DNA of 6,410 nucleotides from Bacteroidales bacterium. GTDB lineage: Bacteria > Bacteroidota > Bacteroidia > Bacteroidales > JAOZTL01. The notes beneath the pieces are model-generated. The model saw only the letters and a list, made by a program, of their open reading frames with translations, did no database searches and was not told the origin of the DNA. Where the stretch lies: NCBI GenBank assembly GCA_029942205.1, contig JAOZTL010000195.1, positions 1-6,410 on the forward strand. Direction: 5' to 3'. The position numbers and the translations under genes were made by a program. Each line of letters opens with the position of its first letter. Position 1 is the stretch's first letter. Below are positions 1-5,217 of the stretch, in pieces.

Positions 1-1146
1 GATAATTTCGCCGCCTTTTTCTACAAATACCCGATCGCCAATCCTAACATCCAGATTTTGAATTACATCCGCATTATGCAACGAAGCCCTTTTGACGGTA
101 GTTCCTGCCAAAGCCACAGGTTCTAAATTAGCCACAGGTGTAATCGCACCCGTTCTTCCTACCTGGAAATCAATAGATAACAATTTCGTATGCACCCTCT
201 CTGCTTTGAATTTATACGAAATAGCCCAACGTGGCGATTTGGACGTAAAACCAAGATCGTTCTGTTGCTTGAGCGAATCCACTTTTATCACGCAGCCATC
301 GATGTCGTAAGGTAAATTTTCACGTTCATTTTCCCAGTAATTGATAAAATCAAAAACCTCTTCCATCGATTTTGCCAATTTCATGTGTTCGGAAACTTTA
401 AATCCCCATTCTTTGGCTTTTTCGAGACTTCTGGCATGCGAATCGTCCACTGCCGAGTCGGAAAGAAAATAATACAAAAAGCAATCTAAATGCCGCTTAG
501 CTACTTCGCTAGATTGAATCATTTTGATTGATCCTGATGCTGCATTTCGAGGGTTGGCAAACGGGCTGTTGCTTTCCGCTACCCGTTTTTTATTTAATCG
601 CTCGAATACTTTGTGTGGCATAAATATTTCGCCACGAATCTCAAACTCAGGCAGATAATCGTTTCCTTGCAATACCAACGGAATACTCTGTATTGTTTTT
701 ACATTAGGCGTAACATTATCGCCTTGCTGCCCATCGCCACGTGTAACGGCTTGTACCAATTTACCGCCTTTATAAGTCAAACCAATGGCTGTTCCATCGA
801 ATTTCAATTCGCAAACATACCGAAAATCATCGCCTATCGCTTTGCGTATTCGATTGTCGAAATCTCTCAATTCGCCCTGATTATAGGTATTTCCCAACGA
901 AAGCATTGGATACTTATGTTTTATTTGCTTAAAATTCTGATTGCTGTCATTTCCCACCCTCAGCGTCGGAGAATTGGTATCGGCAAATTCAGGATTTTCC
1001 ATTTCCAAAGCCTGTAACTCCTTCATTTTTTGATCAAAATCATAATCCGAAATCACAGGAATATTTTGAACATAATACTTTAAATTATGCTCCATTAATT
1101 CGCTTCGCAAAGCAGTTATTTTTTGTTGTATCGCTTTTTTATCCAT
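1..1146 (-). CDS. ligA: NAD-dependent DNA ligase LigA (N-terminal 382 codons, C-terminus beyond left edge)
   Basis: LigA seals nicks in duplex DNA during replication and repair, using NAD+ to adenylate an active-site lysine. I translated this strand by hand from ATG at 1146-1144. The frame stays open for 382 codons to the window edge. Start: a TAA lies in frame directly before this ATG (1149-1147), and the start puts the KxDG lysine at residue 115, as in E. coli LigA. Domain Ia (about 1-70) contains D34-Y35-D36. The adenylation domain contains E113, K115-F-D117-G118 (the AMP-accepting lysine), R136, R171-G-E173, NPR200NAASGS, K288 in DIDGCVIKVD and K312 in WAISYKFKAE. The OB fold begins near 326 (FQVGRTGAITPVA). 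The rest of the OB fold, zinc finger, helix-hairpin-helix and BRCT domains (about 290 residues in a typical 670-residue LigA) are outside the window. It lies 93 bp downstream of trmD on the same strand with no terminator between them, so co-transcription is plausible. No frameshift or lost catalytic residue is seen. Confidence 0.96.
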   Translation of the reverse strand, partial: MDKKAIQQKITALRSELMEHNLKYYVQNIPVISDYDFDQKMKELQALEMENPEFADTNSPTLRVGNDSNQNFKQIKHKYPMLSLGNTYNQGELRDFDNRIRKAIGDDFRYVCELKFDGTAIGLTYKGGKLVQAVTRGDGQQGDNVTPNVKTIQSIPLVLQGNDYLPEFEIRGEIFMPHKVFERLNKKRVAESNSPFANPRNAASGSIKMIQSSEVAKRHLDCFLYYFLSDSAVDDSHARSLEKAKEWGFKVSEHMKLAKSMEEVFDFINYWENERENLPYDIDGCVIKVDSLKQQNDLGFTSKSPRWAISYKFKAERVHTKLLSIDFQVGRTGAITPVANLEPVALAGTTVKRASLHNADVIQNLDVRIGDRVFVEKGGEII

Positions 1147-1239
1147 TTATTTTCCATTTCAGACTTCGCCTGTTTTAATTGTTTTTAACTATTTATTTTA
1201 TTGATTTTCAACAAATTAATAAGAATTCTTTTTTATCTT

Positions 1240-1920
1240 TTACTCATTATCCAACAAATCGGGTCTTAATTTTTCGGTTCTTTCCATGGATTGATTAAAT
1301 TGCCATTTTTCGATTTCCTTAAAATTTCCAGACAATAAGACATCAGGCACTTTCCACTCATTAAATTCAGAAGGACGAGTGTATACTGGTGGCGACAATA
1401 ATCCGTCTTGAAAAGAATCACTCAAAGCAGAAGTTTCATCCGAAATAGCACCAGGAATCAAGCGCACGATGCTATCCGTAATCACGGCAGCCGCCAATTC
1501 ACCTCCTGTAAGAACATAATCGCCTATCGATATTTCTCTAGTAATCAAGTGTTCACGCACACGATGATCAACTCCTTTATAATGTCCACAAAGAATCATA
1601 ATGTTCGTTTTGGTAGACAAAATATTAGACGCTTGCTGAGTCAATTGTTCGCCATCAGGCGAGGTATAAATAATTTCATCATATTCTCGTTCTGCTTTTA
1701 ACTTATTGATTAACTTAAAGATAGGCTCAATCATCATCACCATGCCTGCCCCTCCACTGAATGCATAATCGTCTACTTGGCGGTGTTTTCCGCTGGCATA
1801 GTCTCGAATATTATGTACATTTATTTCTACTATTTTTTTGTCCTGTGCTCTTTTCATTATCGAATGATTCAACGGGCTTTCTAATAATTCGGGCAACACA
1901 GTAAGTATGTCTATTCGCAT
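1240..1920 (-). CDS. trmD: tRNA (guanine(37)-N1)-methyltransferase TrmD
   Basis: TrmD methylates N1 of G37, next to the anticodon, in tRNAs that have G36, using S-adenosylmethionine. This prevents +1 frameshifting. It works in the cytoplasm as a homodimer. The 226-residue product is complete (ATG 1920-1918, TAA 1242-1240) and of near-normal length. It begins MRIDILTVLPELLESPLNHS, as TrmD proteins do. Motifs in order: DDYAFSGGAGMVMMIEPI at 50-67; YTSPDGE at 85-91; the SPOUT trefoil-knot SAM site LCGHYKGVDHRVRE at 110-123 and EISIGDYVLTGGELAA at 129-144; R153; then SDSFQDGLLSPPVYTRP at 167-183. D168 aligns with Asp169 of E. coli/Haemophilus TrmD, the proposed catalytic base. K115 replaces the Glu found in the E. 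coli GRYEG motif; from memory the HYKG form is usual in Bacteroidota. The gene is followed by ligA. It lacks the usual rpsP-rimM-trmD-rplS neighbours of many other phyla: the 243 bp upstream are non-coding and the next gene is divergent. Confidence 0.97.
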   Translation of the reverse strand: MRIDILTVLPELLESPLNHSIMKRAQDKKIVEINVHNIRDYASGKHRQVDDYAFSGGAGMVMMIEPIFKLINKLKAEREYDEIIYTSPDGEQLTQQASNILSTKTNIMILCGHYKGVDHRVREHLITREISIGDYVLTGGELAAAVITDSIVRLIPGAISDETSALSDSFQDGLLSPPVYTRPSEFNEWKVPDVLLSGNFKEIEKWQFNQSMERTEKLRPDLLDNE

Positions 1921-2027
1921 GATCTAAATATCTTTAATTTAAAGTCGTCTACCTTATATGCATTTTTCTATTCTTATTTTTGAGTTTTTCAATTATTTTA
2001 TATTTTTTAATATTTGCATTTCATTTA

Positions 2028-2045
2028 TATAATTAATTAATTATA
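2028..2045. repeat. 18-bp perfect AT-only palindrome in the trmD/MBL divergent intergenic region
   Basis: Positions 2028-2045 read TATAATTAATTAATTATA, which is its own reverse complement over all 18 bp. It lies 108 bp upstream of the trmD start and 77 bp upstream of the candidate promoter of the plus-strand gene, so it could be a protein-binding site affecting either. It has only A and T, and such palindromes arise by chance fairly easily in very AT-rich DNA. The rest of 1921-2121 shows no gene, no convincing hairpin and no clear promoter for trmD. Confidence 0.35.
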
Positions 2046-2121
2046 AGCATATTACACAAACAACAGAAATACTAAAAGCTCAAAAACTTATTGCACGAAA
2101 TTACAAAACTTCACCAAATAA

Positions 2122-2152
2122 TTGATAAAAAATAAAAAAATTTATACTTTTA
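2122..2152 (+). promoter_or_regulatory. Candidate Bacteroidota-type promoter for the MBL-fold gene
   Basis: TTG at 2122-2124 and TACTTTTA at 2145-2152 are 20 nt apart. This resembles the -33 TTG/TTTG and -7 TAnnTTTG elements of the Bacteroidota primary sigma factor, with the last G of the -7 box replaced by A. Transcription would start only a few bases before the ATG at 2164, giving a very short leader. The same TTG could be read as an upstream in-frame start codon, but its place in the promoter and the family N-terminus argue against that. Confidence 0.4.
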
Positions 2153-2163
2153 CGTCAAAAAAG

Positions 2164-2943
2164 ATGCAATTAAGCGTATTAACCGAAAATGCAGCAGGCG
2201 GTCGTTTCAAAGCTGAGCATGGCTTGTCCTATTATTTGGAACACGAAGGTTTTAAATTACTTTTCGATACAGGGCATAGCGATGTGTTTCTTCAAAATGC
2301 CAAACAATTATCCATCAATCTCGACCAAGTCAATACCGTTGTTTTAAGCCATGGGCACTGGGATCATGGTGATGGTCTTCGTTTTTTGAAAAATAAAATG
2401 CTTGTCTGCCATCCAGATGTATTCATGAAACGCTATCGCAAGCAAGACCACTCGTACATTGGCTTGGAACTAACTGAAAATGAAATAGAAAGCAAATTTA
2501 ATATCGTTAAAAGTACAAAACCTTATTACATTACCGAAACGATCATTTTTTTAGGTACAGTGCCTCGCATCATGCCTTTTGAGGCACAAACAACGAGCTT
2601 TGTAGACGCAGATGATTTGGATGATTTTGTTCCCGATGATTCGGCTCTTGTTTTTGTTCAAAATAATGAACTGATAATTGTTACCGCATGCTCTCATGCA
2701 GGAATTTGCAATATAATAGAACATGCAAAAAAAACAACAGGAATAAATAAAATAAACAGTGTAATTGGCGGTTTTCACTTAAAAGAACAAAACGAACAAA
2801 CGAAAGAAACAATTGCATACTTAAACAAACAAGACTTAAAGCAAGTTTTCCCATCACATTGTACCGAACTTCCTGCACTTGCTGCTTTTTATGATGCATT
2901 TAAAATCAAACAAGTAAAAACAGGAATGACTTTTCATTTTTAA
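2164..2943 (+). CDS. Metallo-beta-lactamase-fold hydrolase, COG1237 type
   Basis: This is a 259-residue cytoplasmic metallo-beta-lactamase-fold protein with no signal peptide or membrane segment. After the opening strand MQLSVLTENA come GLSYYLEHEGFKLLFDTGHS (20-39) and the metal motif SHGHWDH at 62-68 (H63, H65, D67, H68). Further likely ligands are H178 in CSHAG (176-180) and H205 in IGGFHL (201-206). A late PSHCTE (230-235) closes the fold. The DTG, TACSHAGICNII and GGFHL signatures point to COG1237, often annotated as 7,8-dihydropterin-6-yl-methyl-4-(beta-D-ribofuranosyl)aminobenzene 5'-phosphate synthase. That name comes from an archaeal methanopterin-pathway member, so the true substrate here is unknown. 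I chose ATG 2164 over an in-frame TTG at 2122: the extra 14 residues (MIKNKKIYTFTSKK) are not typical of the family and overlap the likely promoter. The chemoreceptor gene follows on the same strand after 117 bp. Family confidence is high; function confidence is low. Confidence 0.88.
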   Translation: MQLSVLTENAAGGRFKAEHGLSYYLEHEGFKLLFDTGHSDVFLQNAKQLSINLDQVNTVVLSHGHWDHGDGLRFLKNKMLVCHPDVFMKRYRKQDHSYIGLELTENEIESKFNIVKSTKPYYITETIIFLGTVPRIMPFEAQTTSFVDADDLDDFVPDDSALVFVQNNELIIVTACSHAGICNIIEHAKKTTGINKINSVIGGFHLKEQNEQTKETIAYLNKQDLKQVFPSHCTELPALAAFYDAFKIKQVKTGMTFHF

Positions 2944-3060
2944 CAAAAAATCTAGTATAAAGAACAATACATTACCAAAGATAAAGTTTAACAATACAAA
3001 TGGCATCTTTTTTGAGTAATAAAAAGAAAATCATTTTTAACCCTAATAATTCCTAGATCC

Positions 3061-4881
3061 ATGAAACTATTACAGAACAATAAAATACACACTAAATTTT
3101 TATTCTGGTTATGGGGAATTCTTTCTATTGTTTTTATAATAATAGGAACAAGTTTGTATACTAGTCAATCAAAAAAACAAGAAAAGCAAATAAATCAATA
3201 TAATCATCAATTAATCCAAGCACATTCCAATGAAATTTCGACATGGATTAATTCCTGCATCACCGAATTGAATATTCTTGCAACAAACCCAAACGTAAAA
3301 ACATGCGACTGGGATACGATGGCCGCCGATGTAAGTTTTGTTGCCGAAAATGCAACAGAACGTTATGCACTTATTGATTTTATTGACCCCACAGGGCTTT
3401 ACTACACAAGTTTACACGGTGTTGAAACTCAAAACTTATCCGACAAATCTTATTTTATCGATATTTTTGAGGACAAAAAATCGGTGTCGATATCCAATCC
3501 GTACATGTCCAATTTGCTGGGAGAACCCATTTTAGTGATTGCTGTACCTATTTATAACGAAGTAGGCGATGTGGGCGGAATTATTGCAGGAGTTTTTTAC
3601 TTACGTACACTTACCGAAACCATAAACAATATTCAGTTTTTAGATGATGGTTACGCATGGATGACAGATAATCTAGGAGTTGTGATTGCTCATAAGAATA
3701 AAGATTTTGTATTTAAACTCAACATCACAAAGGCAGATACTGCCAACATGCCTGATTTAGCTACTTACAGTTCTGAAATACTCAAATCAACTGAAGGACA
3801 GTTTCTTATAGACACTCCAGAAGGTAAAGAATATCTTTTGCACAAAAAAATATCAGAATCTACTGGATGGAATCTATATTTATCCATTCAAAACTCAAGC
3901 ATTACCGCAAACACACAATCCTTACTTCGGAATATAATTTTCTTGTTTTTCCTTATTATTTCTCTATTCTATTTTATCATCAGATTTTTATCTAAACGAT
4001 TTATTACTAATGATTTGAATAAATTATCGGCTTATGTAATCGATGTTTCTGAAGGAAATTTGTATACGAAACCAATAAATGAAAAACATGTAAACGAAAT
4101 TAAAAGAATCTCGACTGCGCTAAACAAAATGATTATAAAAATAGTAGAGATTGTATCACACACGCAAAACATGTCTAATAATATCAAGAGCGAAAGTGCA
4201 CGCATGAATGCCTCTGCTGACTCAATAATGGCAAGTTCGAATGAGCAAGCAGCATCTGCCGACGAAATTTCAGCAGCAATGGAAGAAATGACTTTAAGTA
4301 TCATTCAAACGACCGAAAACACAAAAAAAACAGAACAATTAAGCAATCAAATAAGTATAAAATCAGAACAAATAAGTAAAGTATCTGATGAAGGGCAAAA
4401 AGCAACTTTGCAAATCATCAAAAAAATAAGTGTAGTTAATGATATTGCAAAAAAGACAGATTTACTTGCCATAAATGCAGCAATAGAAGCAGCCCGTGCA
4501 GGCGAAGCAGGTAAGGGATTTTCGGTAGTTGCTAGCGAAATACGCAAACTCGCCGAAAAAAGCCAACAAGCCGCCCAAGAAATCAATGATTTATCGTCCA
4601 GTAGTAAAGAACTTATTAATAAGTCGGCTGAATTAATTAATGAAATTATTCCAGAAATAGCCGAAAATGTAGTCTTAATCAGACAAATACTTCATGCAAC
4701 AATGGAACAAGATACAGGAGCAGAGCTAGTTAGTAATTCAATCATACAACTTGCTCAAATAACAAACAGTAATGCCTCCGAAGCCGATAAATTATCGCTA
4801 CAAGCTGAAAGTCTAGCTCATTTTGCTGAAAAATTATCAGAACTGATTCATTATTTTAAGCTCGAAAATAAAGATCAATAA
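3061..4881 (+). CDS. Methyl-accepting chemotaxis protein with dCache-like sensor, HAMP and MCP signalling domain
   Basis: This 606-residue inner-membrane chemoreceptor would bind a ligand outside the membrane and control a CheA-CheW complex inside. Layout: TM1 about 13-33; extracytoplasmic dCache-like sensor about 37-283, with the usual SDKSYFIDIF (127-136), SVSISNPYMS (141-150), GEPILVIAVPIYNEVGDVGG (154-173) and DDGYAWMTDNLGVVIAH (195-211) blocks; TM2 about 289-309; HAMP about 311-363; coiled-coil signalling domain about 364-600. The hairpin tip is INAAIEAARAGEAGKGF (471-487), with E476 and R479 matching Tsr E385 and R388. E395-Q396 in NEQAAS resembles a methylation site. By my manual alignment to Tsr, each arm is about one heptad shorter, suggesting a 34H-like class. 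The C-terminus ends in LENKDQ, without the NWETF tether for CheR/CheB. The ligand is unknown. No che gene is nearby. The only in-frame ATG near the TM1 start is 3061; no Shine-Dalgarno is visible. A terminator follows 2 bp after the stop. Confidence 0.95.
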   Translation: MKLLQNNKIHTKFLFWLWGILSIVFIIIGTSLYTSQSKKQEKQINQYNHQLIQAHSNEISTWINSCITELNILATNPNVKTCDWDTMAADVSFVAENATERYALIDFIDPTGLYYTSLHGVETQNLSDKSYFIDIFEDKKSVSISNPYMSNLLGEPILVIAVPIYNEVGDVGGIIAGVFYLRTLTETINNIQFLDDGYAWMTDNLGVVIAHKNKDFVFKLNITKADTANMPDLATYSSEILKSTEGQFLIDTPEGKEYLLHKKISESTGWNLYLSIQNSSITANTQSLLRNIIFLFFLIISLFYFIIRFLSKRFITNDLNKLSAYVIDVSEGNLYTKPINEKHVNEIKRISTALNKMIIKIVEIVSHTQNMSNNIKSESARMNASADSIMASSNEQAASADEISAAMEEMTLSIIQTTENTKKTEQLSNQISIKSEQISKVSDEGQKATLQIIKKISVVNDIAKKTDLLAINAAIEAARAGEAGKGFSVVASEIRKLAEKSQQAAQEINDLSSSSKELINKSAELINEIIPEIAENVVLIRQILHATMEQDTGAELVSNSIIQLAQITNSNASEADKLSLQAESLAHFAEKLSELIHYFKLENKDQ

Positions 4882-4883
4882 AC

Positions 4884-4922
4884 AAAAAAAAGCTCTAATC
4901 TACTGATTTAGAGCTTTTTTTT
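4884..4922. terminator. Symmetric intrinsic terminator, probably bidirectional
   Basis: Eight A residues (4884-4891) are followed by a stem GCTCTAA (4892-4898) pairing with TTAGAGC (4908-4914), then eight T residues (4915-4922). T4899-A4906 and C4900-G4905 can extend the stem past a bulged T4907, leaving a four-base loop. Because the A and T tracts are equal, both strands give a GC-containing hairpin followed by a U run. It begins 2 bp after the chemoreceptor stop codon and would end that transcript. On the other strand it could stop transcription running through from acs, whose stop codon is about 300 bp away. Confidence 0.88.
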
Positions 4923-4976
4923 GTTATACTGAATTGCTGTTATAATTGTGATTTAGAAAATGAATTATTTTTTGTT

Positions 4977-5038
4977 TGTTTTTATTCATAAAATTCTTGC
5001 ATAGCCTGTGTTATGGAATAATTTTATGAATGAAAACA
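4977..5038. repeat. Long imperfect inverted repeat (19-bp arms) of unknown role
   Basis: The left arm 4977-4995 (TGTTTTTATTCATAAAATT) and right arm 5020-5038 (AATTTTATGAATGAAAACA) are reverse complements at 18 of 19 positions. The exception, T4983 against G5032, is a G-U pair in plus-strand RNA but an A-C mismatch in minus-strand RNA. The stem can continue inward: T4997-T4998 with A5017-A5018, then CATA 5000-5003 with TATG 5012-5015, across C-T and G-G mismatches, leaving an eight-base loop. No U tract follows on either strand, so it is not a standard intrinsic terminator. It may stabilise or process 3' ends, or be a remnant of a small dispersed repeat. Confidence 0.7.
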
Positions 5039-5108
5039 GGAAGAAAAGAAACGTTTTAAATTCATAATTATGAGAGCATTTCAGTATATTTAGCCAAATG
5101 GTTCATTA

Positions 5109-5140
5109 AATTTCTGTATATATTTGATTTACAGGAAATT
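5109..5140. repeat. Bulged inverted repeat downstream of acs
   Basis: AATTTCTGTA (5109-5118) pairs with TACAGGAAATT (5130-5140), giving 10 base pairs with one bulged G (5135) and an 11-base AT-rich loop. It lies 78 bp beyond the acs stop codon on the acs strand. It lacks a following U run and is mostly A/T, so a role in ending the acs transcript is only possible. Confidence 0.35.
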
Positions 5141-5217
5141 GAAAAGCATTATTTATTTAAGATAAGTCGTTGAAAATCTGTGTTTTAATTTATATTTCAT
5201 AATTTAACGAAGTTTTG

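Larger units (their letters stand above)
4923..5217. other. Convergent intergenic region without a recognisable gene
   Basis: These 295 bp lie between the terminator and the acs stop codon. I see no credible gene; the longest plus-strand start I checked, ATG 4960, gives only 14 codons. The region holds a long imperfect hairpin (4977-5038), a 12-bp perfect palindrome TCATAATTATGA (5062-5073) and a bulged hairpin (5109-5140). TTCATAA occurs three times (4986, 5061 and 5197), twice within these symmetric elements. No tRNA fold or insertion-sequence end is visible. Confidence 0.6.

Noticed and set aside
613..1017. Open frame of 134 codons on the plus strand
   Set aside because: It lies wholly antisense to ligA, which has every expected catalytic residue, and its translation resembles no known family.
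1147..1239. Terminator or promoter between trmD and ligA
   Set aside because: Only a 10-bp AAGAATTCTT palindrome (1221-1230) is visible, with no stable stem followed by a T run on the coding strand and no clear promoter.
1408..1701. Open frame of 97 codons on the plus strand
   Set aside because: It is antisense to the well-supported trmD gene and has no recognisable domain.
2551..2899. Two overlapping minus-strand open frames inside the MBL-fold gene
   Set aside because: They are complementary to conserved MBL-fold coding sequence, are cysteine- and phenylalanine-rich as shadow frames often are, and show no family motif.
3011..3040. TTTG at 3011-3014 with an AT-rich stretch near 3031-3040 as a separate chemoreceptor promoter
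   Set aside because: The downstream part lacks the TA of the TAnnTTTG element, so the match is too weak to list.
4032..4586. Two minus-strand open frames inside the chemoreceptor gene
   Set aside because: They are the reverse complement of the low-complexity Ala/Glu/Ile coiled coil, which gives hydrophobic shadow proteins that look like membrane proteins.
3061..4881. Recent horizontal transfer of the chemoreceptor inferred from base composition
   Set aside because: Parts are much more AT-rich than acs (12 of 60 G+C at 4321-4380 against 28 of 60 at 5881-5940), but the tip region at 4501-4560 has 29 of 60 and the coiled coil is rich in Lys, Asn and Ile codons, so composition alone does not support transfer.
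4960..5004. Short hydrophobic open frame MNYFLFVFIHKILA
   Set aside because: It has only 14 codons, no visible ribosome-binding signal, and overlaps the left arm of the long hairpin.
4977..5038. Long hairpin as the acs terminator or a transposon end
   Set aside because: There is no U run after it on either strand, no flanking direct repeat indicating a target duplication, and no transposase gene.
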